NCBI GenBank assembly: GCA_015680905.1
Contig: CM027378.1
Span: 85,775,501 to 85,839,500, forward strand
Reading direction: 5' to 3'
DNA from: Coptis chinensis
Lineage: Eukaryota > Streptophyta > Magnoliopsida > Ranunculales > Ranunculaceae
DNA: 64,000 bases
The notes under the pieces are model-generated. The model was given only the letters and a program-made list of their open reading frames with translations, did no database searches and had not been told where the DNA came from. Below, piece by piece: positions 24,445-38,048 of this stretch (positions within the stretch are counted from its first letter, which is position 1; each line of letters opens with the position of its first letter). The position numbers and the translations under genes are program-made.

Positions 24445-27428
24445 TGTAACGCATGTATTTAGTTATTTATTAATTAATTTATTTTTTATTTAAAATTTGT
24501 TGGATTGGATTTGGGATATGTGGGCCTGATTTCTGGGATCGAATCTATGTTGGGCTTAGGTTTTAAACCCAGGTATATATTCATATTTTTCTAGAGAATA
24601 GGGTTTTTTGGATAAAAATAAAAATAAAATGGAGGCGGCTCGCTTGCTAGAGAGTTGGAGCAACGATTCAGACTATGAGGGATTCGTGGAGCTTTTAATT
24701 AAAGTGAGTAGTTAGTTTTTCTATTTAAGGTGTATACAGAAATAAGTTTACTGTCCAATGTCTCTGCTCACTTTTGCTGCTCACCTTCTTTCATTATTTT
24801 TTGGTCTATCGTAGGTGTTAAATATTAGTATGTCGATTTGTTTAATAATTATTGAAACTCTGAAACTTGTTAATTATTGAAAACTGTCGGAACTGGGAAA
24901 CTCTGAAATCGACATTGAACTATCGAAGCTTGATTGGGCCCGTTAATGGCGTTATGAGCCAAAGATAAAGGAATCATTTTGCCTTTTTGTTTGAACTCAT
25001 TTTTTTTTTGTGGTTTTGAATCTGTTGGTTGATGTCGGGGGTTAAGGGTTGATGTTGGGCTAATTTAGTGCTAGTGGGGGGCGGGGGTGTTGTTGAAGCT
25101 TGGAAAAAGCTTGAACAGGTGTTAATGGCGTCGCCAAGCCAAAAGAATGAAATCCTCCTGATTGATTTGTTTGAACTCTTTTTTTATTGTGATGTTAAAT
25201 AATTGGTTGGTTATTAGTTGTTGAGGTTTGATTGGGTGCTGGACAGTAGGGCGGATTGAAGCTTTGAGTCTGGCATTAATGGCGGCGCGAATCCAGATCT
25301 AGATTTGATGAAGGATATTGATTTAATGAAGTGAGGTTTTCGCTTTTGTTAAAGTAGTTGGGGTTTTTCCCCTAATCATTTTCGGTTAGGTTTGGAGTTT
25401 AGTGGTTGTCGGACGTGAGTTGATCCGGTGGTGGCTGCTGGTGGTGGGAGCTGAGGGAGACGACCTGTTGATGTGGTTGGGCTTGGGCTTAGGCCAAAGC
25501 CAATGGGTTTTGTTTTGTTTGGGCTTGGGCCGAAACTTAGTTTTGTTTCTTTGGGGCCAGTTTCTATTTTTTGTTTGGGCTGGACCACATTAGTTGTTTT
25601 GGGCCAGTTTCTATTTCTTTTGATTTGGGCCAAACTAATTAGTGTGTTGGGCTAGTTTCTATTTTTGGTTTGGGCCAATTTCTATTTTTGTTTTGGGTCG
25701 ACCCATTTGACTTAAAATGGGTCAAGGTGAGTCTTTAAATGTTTAGACTCTTGGATTTTGGTTTTGGGCTTTGATTGTGGACTTTTGAATGCTTAATTGT
25801 GTTACATTTTACATTATAAATTGTATGGACAAATCAAATGTTAAAATGGTGCAGAAGCCTATACAAATTGGTTTGTCATTATCTAAGAAAGATTTGACGT
25901 TGATATTGTGCAATTTTTGACACATGACGATATATAAATCTTAAGAGACATAATATTCCTAAAACGCTATAAAAATGTTATGCGGTACGTTTGGAGAAAT
26001 TGTGACATTATGTGGTATGTGAAAAAAGTTGTTATGAGATGTATTGAGATAATTCTAAATATATTTGGCTTAGTGCAATAATGTATTTGACATGCATGTG
26101 ATAAAGTGAAATGGTTATGAGATATAAATGTATAACACCTGAATAAATTATGTAACGAAAATCCTGGAACCTAGCTACCACAACTTATGTGATTGGCCCA
26201 TGTGAAGGGCGTATGTGATTTGATTGGCCCTCCTGGCGTTTCAGTGAATCTGAAGGTCCCTCCTGGCGTTTTAGTGAATCTGAATGGCCCTTCTGGCATT
26301 TCAGTAAATCTGAATGGCCCTTCTGGCGTAGCCGAATAGTGGCTTGATTATTCCGTTCGCAAAATTAGAAAGAGACGCGCGATATTTTATGCCGAATAGT
26401 GGCAATACTCACATAATAGCTTTCATGTGAGGGTTACCTGGTATAGGATATCCCGCTTAGGGTAGCTACACACGGAGTGGTTTATTATGTGAGGGGACGC
26501 ATGTGGATGTACATGTTCGGCGTTGGGAAGTGATTGTGGTAGCCAGGGAAACTAGGTAAAACATAGAGACGACGTGATTCTAGAGACACTTGAAGAAACT
26601 CCAAACAATAATTGTAATAATATAACAAAGTGTACGTTAAAGCTCTAATAAATGATTTATTATAAGTTATGTTGCATTCACAATGGTTTTGCAGAAGGGT
26701 GGGTTGAATTGATTATTCATGCAGGTGTGACCCACTCTGTGATTAGGCTTACACCAGTGTAAGTATAGAGTGAGTTTTAGTTTTGTTATGTTATTATTAG
26801 ATACAGTTGACTTAGTACGGTTCGAAACTAAGGCACCTCAGTGGAGGAACTACTTGCCTTAATTATTATAAGTTAGAATGTCGTATTAGTCGTTAGAAGT
26901 TAAGGCGCCTCGGTGGAGGAACTAACTGCCTTATGGATTATGTATATATATGTATAAGTATATGTTGTATTTTAGGGCTACTCACACCAGCATTGTTTAT
27001 AATGTTGACCCAATTTGCATGTTTGCTTATCGGGTGTGTTCATTAAATGAACATAGTTGATAAGTCTTGACAGGATTAGTGTTGAAGAAGGTTGGTTGCT
27101 GCTTGTGGTTTGCATTAGCGTCGCATTCAGGATATGTTTTGTTTTCTATTGAGGTGTAATAGATTTTCAGTTGATACAATGTTTTTGTATTTTCAGTTGT
27201 AATTACAATTAAAGAGTTGTTGAAAGAAAATTTGTAATTTAATCATATTTGTGAATTTTTGTAATGAAGAGGACTTTTGTTTATTAAATTTTTTTATTGG
27301 TTTCAAGTTATTAGTATAATAAAATAGATGATGGGTTTTTGGAAGTTGAGAGTACATCACACCTCAAAAATCGAAGAGTCGGGAACAAATATTGTTTTTC
27401 CAATTTTGTCAAAATTCGGGGTGTGACA
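24445..27428 (+). repeat. 5' LTR of the LARD-like element
   Basis: Starts TGTAA and ends GGGGTGTGACA next to the primer site. It contains a tandem block at 26221-26335 (about 29-bp units around cctcctggcgtttcagtgaa) and a block at 26826-26940 with two units of the aaggcgcctcagtggaggaa type. Confidence 0.95.
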
Positions 27429-27431
27429 GTT

Positions 27432-27443
27432 TGGTATCAGAGC
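27432..27443 (+). other. Primer-binding site, initiator-Met tRNA type
   Basis: tggtatcagagc lies 3 bp after the 5' LTR and is complementary to the 3' end of plant initiator tRNA-Met, as in most chromoviruses. Confidence 0.9.
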
Positions 27444-29094
27444 ATTTGGTTAGCTTAGACTTAGGTGAGTCTAAGTGATTCTCGGATCGTAGTTTATGGG
27501 TAGTGTTTAAAAAGTATTATTTTCAAAACTATTTCCACTAGTCGTTTTACTTTTACAAAGAAAAAAAAATACATAAATAAAGCGAGTCAATATTTTTCTT
27601 GATTTGATTGTATGTGTAATGTGTATATTTATATTAGTTACTTATGGAGTGGATATGAAATGATTTTTATTTTCCTTATCATATGAGGAGTAGTTACATT
27701 TGTCGTATGTTAATTATTAATAGATTTGATCCAAATGATGTGTGCTGCTATAGTGTTGTTTTATTGTTGGTGATCATTTTTACATGGAGTATGGATTAAG
27801 TATGACAACCTGCCTGTGAACTTTGTATTTGAGTGTTATGTTATTATTGAAGAAACAATAAGATATTTTAATCTATATTGAATAGGCTGCATTAACTGAT
27901 GACTTTATAACGTATTAAGTGAGGAACTCATTGCCTAGGTGTTGGAGGAACTATCTCGCCTCACTCGTACACTTTAATGGATGAATAATGTTTTAAAGTA
28001 TAAGAGATTAATTTGTTAGATGTGATTAGTTAGAAATAGAAAGAAAAATAAATAAAATATACGTGTATTTCTTTTGAGATGTGTATACTTGCGTATACAC
28101 GCTTTCTTATATTATCGTATATAGATGAGCTATTACCGTGCGTATATGACGATAATATTGTTTCACCAATATATAAGACATGCATGTGTAGGTTGTTTTC
28201 TTAATGTCATGTTATTAATGATTAATTAAAATAATTATGATAATTGTTAGTCTTAAAATATATTGGGATTTCTGTAGAGGATGCCTTAATAAAATGATGA
28301 TCTTATTTTAACAACAAACGGATTTTTATTTTTGTCTTATAAGTGTTTCGTGCCTATAAATTATGACATGATTGATTAGTATTGTTAAATTAGTCTCACA
28401 GTGATTTTTGCATCTTCAAGTATTCTTAAACATATACCTTGATTTATTGTTCATAAATATTATATTGAGAATATAACTTGTTGTGGGTGATATATTAGAA
28501 GTGGGTTTATATTATCCTAAATTTTTTCAATTCGTATTATACGGTAGCAAGTATTATTTTAATTGTCATTGTATATTGAGATTTATTTTTGAACATTTTT
28601 ATTATTTAAAATAATTAGTAATAATAGTAATAACAATGAACGTCGAGTATTTATTCTTAATTGTTTTGCTTCAGTCTATATAATTTTGATGGATGGATAA
28701 GAAAAATTATTTTTGAATACGTGTTATATTTGATCTAGTTGCATTCCTGAATTAGGATTCGATGGTTGTTTACATGTTCATGATTTATATAGCTTTAAAT
28801 GATTCATTTTTGCTTTGCTGAAATGAGAATATTATATGTTTGATTGTTTATCTTCCTCTCATGTTGATGGATTATAGTTGCATGAAGTTGAGTTAGAGTT
28901 CTTTAATATTTTGTTTGATAATGCAAAGAAATAACATTTGTAAATACAATAAAATAAAAGGGTTTATGATAGCATGACTAAAGTAAATATAAAGTTTTAT
29001 TGTTTGAGGTTGTTACTATCATGTGACATTTTTAATAAATTTCACATGCATAATAATTAGTGTAATTTATCCGTTCTCTATAACTGTTGTCAAC
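27444..29094. other. LARD interior, left part
   Basis: AT-rich with no coding capacity. At about 28078-28102 gtgtatacttgcgtatacac forms a small palindrome; a close version sits in the short LTR-derived element at about 50873. Confidence 0.6.
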
Positions 29095-32000
29095 TACTAC
29101 AAGAAAAAAGACTTCATATCACTGTTAAAAACAGTGATAAAATGTCTTTTGTCACTGTTTTTTTTTTTTTTTTTCCCAAAACCGTGACGGAGTGAGAGTC
29201 ATTTATTTTTTTCCCAAAACCGTCACAAATAGTTTTTCAGGAGAAGCTTGCCTACCGAAAAAGAACAGTGACAAAAACTTAAAAACAGTCACCATAAAAC
29301 TAGTCTTTTGTGACGTTCCTGGTAAAACAGTAATAAATTATAATCAAAACAATGACAAAAGGTAATGTTTTGAGTACAGTTCAGTTAAAACTGTGACAAA
29401 AAATAAATAAATCTAAAAAAAAAAGAATCAAAATATGATTTTAAGCTGCGCTGTAAACTAGTAAATAAACCACGTGGTATAAATTGTCCAAAAAACGAAG
29501 AATATATACATATTTTAGAAATCACTCATCCGAAACAGCATTTCAATTATAACATCCCAATCCATTGCAAAAAGACATCCAAAATTTTGGATAGTCCAAA
29601 ATGTATTCCATAAAATCAAAATTTAACATCCCAATCCCAAGTTCGCATATCCACACGTTTATCATCTTGAGTGTTGTCGGCACTACTATCTTGGAGAAGT
29701 GAACACACTTGATTCGAACTTGACCTAATATCAGAAGAGGTGCGGGTCTTCATAAGGGAAAGTTTCTTCGTCTGAAAATTTAATAAAAAAAAAAGAACGT
29801 TAGTTTGTATGGTGCTAAAATATATATAAGACTGATAAAATAAAGAAACGGAAGTCTTTTGGATGAATTTCTTCTAAGATTACCAAAATCGATATTCTAC
29901 CACTTTTTTTTGCACAAGTAGCACCCAACCCTTTCCTTTTCTCCTGGAAGATAACAAGAACTTAACGGATAGAACAATAAAATTGGACCATAAACAAGTA
30001 GCAACATGAATATTTGCAATAATATTTAATCACTATGACTAGAAGAAATTTTTTCTTTGTAGAATAATATAAAAGGATAAGGAGTTACCATCCTCTGCAA
30101 CAAAACAAGGCGGTAGCTAAGTGGCATTGATTTCCTCAAAAAACAGTATAACGCTCAACAAGCGATTTTTCTAGGAAAGATTGCATGTAAATCTGTGCTC
30201 GGGTTTCTCATTTCAATTACTGGAAGAAAAAGAAAAACAGTATCAACAACTTTTTTATTTACTCCTCTATGATGTACAAAGCTCAATTTGAAGTCTGAAT
30301 AACCATCAAGAAAGCCTTGTTGCTGAAAATCCCAACTTCCATCCAATTTAGTAAGTATACAAAGAAAAATAAGAAATCACTTCAGTAAGTAGACTCCACT
30401 AATCAAGTACCCATCAGCCTTAAAAGTCCAAATAAGTAATTGAAATTACAAGATACCAAGAACCAGCGGGTTGTAACTAAAGATGAACTGATCAATACAC
30501 TATAAAGAGAGAAAAACATCATTGAATAATTCGCTCCAACAGGTTAATTACAGATATGTACTTGAGATTCTTCTTAAAACCTTATGAGATTAGAGCAAGT
30601 TCCACTATATAGACTAAACAACAACAAACAATTCGAAAGGACTAAGAAAAATGTTAGAAAATAAACCTTCGATAAGTCAATGCAAGCAATGTGATAGACT
30701 ACCAACTTCCACTTTGAAGCCTTATCCCCTTGAACATATTACGAAAAACTATTAGAATAATTCTCTTCTCCATTAAGTTTTCTGTCAGCAATTCAATTAA
30801 ACACAAAAATAGTATATGGAGATTAAAATGTTGAATTTTCAAAAGCCAAAGGATATAAATGCATAGAGAATAACATTGTATCAACCATACTATCCGCTAA
30901 CAGTACAAACAAATAATGACCACTAAACATCAAGGTGCTCACATCCGAAAGGAAATGTAAAGAAAGAAAAGATACAACTCTTGCTTAAGCAGCACCAGTA
31001 CAAGGCTCACACTAACATTAGCTTATACAAACATACTCATTGTTCCAATATGGAATGTAAGATTTTCCATTCACGAATATAAACTTAATCTTGAATAAAA
31101 ATCATCTTAAGGAACATCAATTAAAATTATCTGGAGGAACATGTGACATCCTACTTTGGAGCACACTACTCATGGGATGCACTTGGTGACTCAATAGCAC
31201 GAGTCCTCATAAAAACGCCAGCTACAAATCTCACAAGCTGCAATACAATATATGAAATACAAAACAATTTTGGAAGCCCTTTCTTTTTAATAAAAATAAA
31301 TAAGTATGTAAAACGACTAAACATCATTGGCATCTAGAGATGTCATTCACAAAAGTTAAGAAGTTTTAGTATGCAAAAAAACTTGTAAGCAGCTTTGGTC
31401 CAAAATTACAAGTTACACAAAATATACAAGCATAAAAAAATGGAATACTACATTAGTCCCGATTAGTTACAAGAGATGTACAAGAACACAAGATCTACAC
31501 TTAAAGTGTAATCACGCTAAACCGATACAACCAATCAAGTAAAGTAGTCCGAGTCTGCAACTGACTTGTCTAGTGGAGGGTCCTCAAGTTGCGTATCAGG
31601 ATAATGCTCAAAACTAGCATCTAAATATGGATCTGAAAAAAATAATTGATACAGTAGGGTGAGCAAACAACAATGCTCAGTAGGTGGCTCACACTACCCC
31701 TAAACTGCCACCACAGCTAAAAAGAAATGATATAAAAAAAGATAACTAAACAAAAAAAAAAAAAAATGAATCTATACGATAAATTACATATACCCAAAGA
31801 CACGTAGCATTGAAATATATAATAGTAAGGATAAATGGAATTCTGCGATAACAATATCAAGGTAACATAAATAAGCCAATACCATACTTAAGTAATGAAA
31901 CACATAACCCTATGCAATAATTGTATATCCTTTGTACCGTTTCTATTTATCGAAAACCTTTTACTCCATTCACCTACATTTTCCAAGGAACCAAACTAAC

Positions 32001-34746
32001 AACCAAATGCACCACTAGGTAAGTCCCTAATCATATTAAAACCTATCCAGTAACCGCGTGTTGTCAACTAACGGCCGACCCAACACTGATACCAACCAAA
32101 TTAGAGTTATATGTGTTGTCAACTAACAGGCGACCCATCAACTGAACTATAAAGCCACATCCAACACTAATGTTCATTTCCAACAGATTATAAAACCATG
32201 GGGACTACGACCTAGTGTGCCACACAAGTCAAGACCCTTTGTCTCGACATTCACCAATCAATAATACAACTACCAACAATAATAAACCAAATTATAACAC
32301 CTGTGAATTCAAGTTTCAAACCTGATTCAAGTCATTCTACTTGGAATGTGAAATGCAACAGTGAAAATGGTTCGACAAACGGAGCTATAACGAGAAAGTT
32401 ATGACCAAAACAATATACGTTCTAATTAACCCAATCAACAATTCCGAAAATTCTTGCTGAAGTATTGCAATTTCAGAACTGAAGACTTGTTGCAGTCCAA
32501 GTTGTGTGGTTAAATGCATAATAAGAAAACATAAGTAAGCTACTACAATCAATGAAAATGGATTTACATCATTCTAAACAAGTACTGTGTGCATTAGTTC
32601 AAAATGCGTCATAAACCTTGCTTGTGAAACTATGGGTTAACTTGTACCAAAAATCAGCACTTAACAAACTACAATTCAATTCTATCGCAACTAGAACATA
32701 AATCAATTATTGAGTAAAGTCTCTAGCAAGCTCCTAACATGGTGGGAATAAAGGGGGAGGAAGACACCTACCTCAAACCTTGAGCAACCCAAGCTATAAA
32801 GAACTAAAGACTCCAATCTTCAAGAGTGAATGCTCCCAAATGCCATTCCCCACAAAAGTTTCAAACCAAACTATTTTGAGTTTCCAATTGATTGTTAAGA
32901 GTTTTAATAGGGGGTGAGAACGATTAGAGGATGAGTTTCCAGCAGCAAAATGCCCATATACTTGTGTGAAGAACCAAACTAATATAGCACACAAGAAAAC
33001 TCTGCCAAGGATTTTCAACTACTCATGAGAAAGTGAAATTTTAAATCTTCAAAGACCAAGTGTTTTCACGAATTTGGTAGCTAGAAGTGGAAATTTCATA
33101 TCTGAAATTTTATGAGGAACAGTGAGAAGGAGAAGAAAGGGTTCTCTTCTCTGAGTTGGTCTTAGATATGCATGGATAGGGAAAGGCCGGGTTATGGTGA
33201 CATGTGTCCTATTCACTACATTTGTCAAAAGAAAGGAAAAAAATGCGTACTCATTAATTTAATTAATAAACACCTAACTAACTTAAAACAAGTGCAACTC
33301 TATTTACTAAAAGAAAAAAAAAAGAAATGGCACACCAAACACAAATGTCAAAATGAGGTTACTACAGAACATGAATTAAAGCATATATTCAAATCATTCA
33401 AAAGCTAAAATCCGTGTAGACAAACCAAAAGACAAAAAAGAAGAGCAAAAATTGCAACAAACCAGACCAAGCGAGACGACACCTTAACGCCTCAAATTAA
33501 ATCAGTTCTTGTATCTGCCTAGGAAATCCAAAACAAATTAACAAACTATCGACAATTCTCGTTCTGATCTGCACCGGGGGTTGCTTCGGTAAGTTACAGG
33601 GGTGGTCAGTAGGTAGTTTCGATTCTAGCTCCTAGCTCTAGAGAAGCCAACTTCAATCACAAAGATTTCACTACACTACTTATTTTTATTTTCCTACGAC
33701 AAACATTCCTCTTTTCTACTTCTGACTCTCGCATGGATAGAGATGGAGGTCGGGATTCCCTTCCTCAGAGGGTGAAAAAACCCGAATCACCAGTCCCTGG
33801 CTTTCATTTACATAACACAATTACACCACTAAAGAAAAGGGACAGAGGCCTTCTACGAAAGACCGAGATAGAACTCCAAGCCCAAAACCATCAGCGAAGA
33901 GGCTTAGAAGAATTGACCGACAAGAGTGCTACATGGACTACTCGCAAGACCACTTCTTTCCTTTCTCACTTTGATTGAAAAGCGAAGTGAAGTTCATGGG
34001 ATAGTACAACATAATCAACAACAAATAATCATATTGAATTGAAGGAATTGAAACCTGAACCACGGCTGGAGTCTCGATCTTTGCTAGCTTCTCCATTGTT
34101 CCAATCTCAACTCCCAGTCCTCTGTTTCTTCTTCTTCTCCTTAAAAAAAAACAACCTAACTTTCAAATTCTACTTTGCGCCCACCAACCAAATGTCTTCA
34201 ATATTTGATTTTTACTTTACTACAAAGAAATCAAAGGATTCGGCACAAGATACGACTTACCAGATCTAAATATGATGATGGTATTTCTATGATTCAAGAG
34301 AAGAAAAAAAATGGATCTAATTGACAGAGTTTTAGTTTCTGGTAGGCTTTCAACCAACTTAGAGGTGAGCGAGTATTTTTAACTTTTTGAGTAAGTGGTC
34401 GATCATGGGCTCGGGTAGTTGGAATTGGGATTAGAGAAACCAACATACAGAACAACACTTGTTACTATTTTCTTAAAACAGTGTCAAATAGTGGCATGGG
34501 TATATTGTTGTGCCTGGGCGCAAATACTAAAACGATAGTTGTCACGTTTTCCACTGAGCAAGTTCTCCACACATATACGCCTTTTTTAGAAAAAAAAACC
34601 ATTTGTGACCGTTTCGAAAACACACGTCACCAAAAACTTTTTAAAACAGACACAAAAACCTTTTTTTGCCATTTGTGGCCGTTTCGAATAGAACAGTCAT
34701 AAATAACATTTTAAAACAGTCACAAAAACCCTTTTTTGTACTAGTA
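29095..34746. mobile_element. CACTA-like DNA element inside the LARD interior
   Basis: The ends are imperfect inverted repeats (tactacaagaaaaaag at 29095; cttttttgtactagta ending 34746) with the CACTA character but a T as first base. Sub-terminal arrays of one motif, aacagtgacaaaa or its complement, occur at both ends (29120-29400 and 34600-34735). This is typical of En/Spm elements, where the transposase binds. I could not fix a clean 3-bp TSD. No TNPA/TNPD-like protein was recognised. Minus-strand exon-like pieces exist (LKTRTSS-type near 29.7 kb; one ending DKSVADSDYFT near 31.55 kb), origin unknown. 31640-33640 may hold a further LTR-type insertion that I could not bound. Confidence 0.75.
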
Positions 34747-35656
34747 TAATTAATTTTATTCTTGTGTGATTAAAATGTGTTAGTGTGTTGAAGTTTTCTT
34801 ACACTTTTAGTCTCATGGTTTATCATAATTAGTTGTCAGGGATGAAACTATAAATTATGTGTTTTGTTGTTTAAAATTTTCTTATGAAATACGTAGTATG
34901 TCCGTTGCTTAGATTGTCATCCATGATAAGAAGAGAAACTTGATTTGTTTGTTTAGTAAGAAAAAAAAATAGTTTACTAGTAAAAGAAAATAAATTTTGA
35001 TATATGCATGAGAAGAAATTGATGTAAAATTGGATATATAAGAGTGTTTTAATGCATTATTGACGACGATACATTAGTGTTTAGAGTAGTGAACGTTATT
35101 GATTCATTTGATTGTTTGTATTTTTAATTAGATGTTTCCCTTTCGATTTGACTCATATGATACAGGAGTACGCTTAATTAAAATGTTTGAGATTTTTTTG
35201 TAGTTTCCATGACATGAGTGATTTTTGTTTTAAGTGTATTAGGGTACTAATTTTCTTTGGTGCATGATAATGAAAGACTCCCTAATGTTTTATACATGGA
35301 TAAACTTACTCCGATCCATATTATTGATTAGTTTAAGTAGAATATTATTTTTTGTAAAGGTTGCTACGTGTCAAGAAACTGCATGCTAATGAGAAACGAT
35401 ATACTTGTCTTGTGTTTAAGTGAAAGTAGTAATAATTTATTTTAATATAGACAGTTAAACTATAATAGATTTTGTAGTGGCATGAAGACATATATTCTAG
35501 AATTATTTAAAAATAATTAATGTCAACGTTATCTTGCTTAAGTTTAATCTATGTACATTCTTGTGTAGGTTATAAGTTAATAACTATCATTACTTGTTCG
35601 TATAGCTTACCTTGCTTCCGAATCTCGGGACGAGATTCTTTTGAGATGTGTATAAC
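34747..35656. other. LARD interior, right part
   Basis: No coding capacity. It ends with the chromovirus-like motif ctcgggacgagattc (about 35625-35639) just before the 3' LTR. Confidence 0.6.
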
Positions 35657-37019
35657 TGTAATGTCCGTATTTGTAATATGTACTTAGTTATTTATTAATT
35701 AATTAATTTTTTATTTAAAATTTGTTGGATTGGATTTGGGATATGTGGGCCTGATTTCTGGGCCCGAGTCTGTGTTAGGCTTAGGTTTCAAACCCAGGTA
35801 TATATTCATATTTTTCCAGAGAATAGGGTTTTTTGGATAAAAATAAAATAAAATAGAGGCAGCTTGTTTGCTAGAGAGTTTGAGCGCAACGATTCAGACT
35901 ATGAGGGATTCGTGGAGCTTTTAATAAAAATGAGTAGTTAGTTTTCTATTTAACGTGTATACAGAAATAAGTTTGCTGTCCAATGTCTCCGCTCACTTTT
36001 GCTGCTCACCTTCTTTCATTATTTTTTCGTCTGTCGAAGGTGTTAAATATTAGTATGTCAATTTGCTTAATAATTATTGAAACTCTGAAACTTGTTAATT
36101 ATTGAAAATTGTCGGAATTGGGAAACTCTGAAATCGACATTGAACTGTCGAAGCTTGATTGGGCCCGTTAATGGCGTCACGAGCCCAAGATAAAGAAATC
36201 GTTTTGCCTTTTTGTTTGAACTCTTTTTTTTGTGGTTTTGAATATGTTGGTTGATGTCGGGGGCTAAGGGTTGATGTTGGGTTGATTTAGTGCTGGAGGG
36301 GGGGGGGTTTGTTGAAGCTTGGAAAAAGCTTGAACAGGTGTTAATGGCGTCGCCAAGCCAAAAGAACGAAATCCTCCTGATTGATTTATTTGAACTCTTT
36401 TTTTGTTGTGATCACTACACCAAAACAGCAAATTTGTGACGGCTATTTGGCGTCACAATTATTTTTTGTGACGCCATTTTGGCGTCAAAAATTTGGCGTC
36501 TCAATTTGTGTCACTTTTTTGTGATGGTGACGTGTATGTCACAAATATTTGTGACGCCATGTTGGCGTCAGTAATTTGTGACAACACTGTGGCGTCACTT
36601 TTTTTTTGTGACGGCATTCTGGCGTCACAAATATTTGTGACGGCATTCTGGCGTCAGTTATTTATGACAGCCCTTTGCAATTAGTGACGCCTGACAGGCG
36701 TCACAAAATATCATTTAATTGAAAAAAAATAACTTTCATTTTTGGTTGCCTTCCTGTTTTTTTTTTCTCCCCCTTAAATCACCTGCATAAATACAACCAC
36801 AAAAACCCCAAACACCAAAATTTGACAAAGCATGTATCACAAAATGATTAACACAAAATATATATCAAAAAATCTATCAACATACCATTTCAATTAATGT
36901 AATCACTTGACTACAAGTTTACAACTCAAGATCACATATTAAGTATTCAAGTTCATCTATGAGCAAAAAATAATACAAAAAAATTCATCATACATTTGTT
37001 TTGTATTCTGCAAACGAGT

Positions 37020-37142
37020 GAACATATAGCGCCAATTGGCCCGGTCAAGGAATTGTGGCTAATATTCTTGTGCACAACAATAGAAAAAATGCTCGGAGGT
37101 TGACATAGGCACCCAGATGTTACTAGCCAGTTCCTCTAGCAA
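37020..37142 (-). pseudogene. Unidentified host exon-like fragment in CACTA
   Basis: On the minus strand an AG acceptor-like site precedes a frame with VLLEELASNIWVPMSTSEHF, then one stop, then PQFLDRANWRYMFTRLQ. The composition looks like a real conserved protein, but I do not recognise it. It lies downstream, in minus direction, of the PDI-type pieces. Confidence 0.45.
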
Positions 37143-37429
37143 TACCTACACATTACACAGTCCCTGTCAATTCAAAACTTTTTTGAAAAAAAAAAAGATG
37201 GTCAAACACTAAACTCTAGGATTTGTATCTAACCTGAAAGAGTTCCTTGTAGGTTATTCATAATAACTTAGATACAAACTAAAAGAACCATTGCTATGAC
37301 ATAATCTACCACCTCCTCATTATTGTACGTGTATACCATAATGTGTCGACTCAAGAAAAAAAATAGATAACAGCGTTGTACATATAATTCCCAAGCTTTT
37401 GGTATTGTTGTGCCACATAAGCTTGACCG

Positions 37430-37690
37430 TATAGTGTTGAGAGTGAACTCATCTGCGTTGGCGGAGTTGATTGACAACACCAATAAAAAGAAAAGAAGGT
37501 TAAAGTCTAGGGGTTGTTCACGAGGTTGAACATTTCTTGAAAGTTTTAAAAAACACAAAAATTTGGAATGTCACCTTTTCAAGATTGCGCTAAGTACGCT
37601 CCATCTCTTTCTTGGCATAGTCAGAACCTTTCTCCAAACTGCTCTTGGCTGCTTTCTAGTAGATCTTGCCATACCTAGAAATAGGACCTA
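37430..37690 (-). pseudogene. PDI/ERp29-type domain fragment captured by CACTA
   Basis: Two minus-strand pieces are separated by an intron-like stretch: about 37686-37580 (KSSLEKGSDYAKKEMER, then LEK followed by a GT donor) and about 37485-37430 (SINSANADEFTLN). They match the C-terminal ERp29c-type domain of plant PDI-like 2 proteins, where the LEKG.DYAK.E..R....LEKSI...KADEFTLK pattern is typical. Such proteins are ER disulphide isomerases. Two stops and loss of the thioredoxin domains mean only a relic remains. The retained intron argues for DNA-level capture. Confidence 0.7.
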
Positions 37691-38048
37691 AGATAGTATG
37701 ATGAATTCATAATTCAGTATACAACAACCTAAGATAGTTAATAATTCAACCAATAAAAATGTTACTTAAACCAAGGAAATCTAATTCAACAAAGTATCTC
37801 AAGAGCGCATAAAAATGAACGAAATAATTACTACTACAAATCTACAAGACAAGGAAGAATGGGACTAACGAGTAGAGGAGATTTGCCCGAGATTTACAGT
37901 AAGAAAAGGTATATTATAGCATCCAAAAGCTCCAAAACTCGTCCTGTCCTAATATTGGTCCTGTCTTATCTTCGACGGGTTATCACATGGTTTTCACCCC
38001 CTAAATGAACTGAAATGGGTCTATCTTCTAGAAGAAGAAGATAGATAA

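Noticed and set aside
25376-25633. Open frames with GP/QK-rich repeats in the LARD LTR, repeated at 42617-42802.
   Set aside because: Low-complexity LTR DNA (ttgggccagtttctattt-type repeats); no start, no domain.
26221-26335. Regularly spaced short repeats that could suggest a CRISPR-like array.
   Set aside because: Units are head-to-tail with no unique spacers, in a plant LTR and present in both LTR copies.
33733-33978. Open frame MDRDGGRDSLPQ inside the CACTA-like element.
   Set aside because: Looks partly like coding sequence but has no recognised domain or clear splice context; not reported as a gene.
36493-36684. 63-codon frame in the CACTA left end.
   Set aside because: Translation of the sub-terminal repeat array only.
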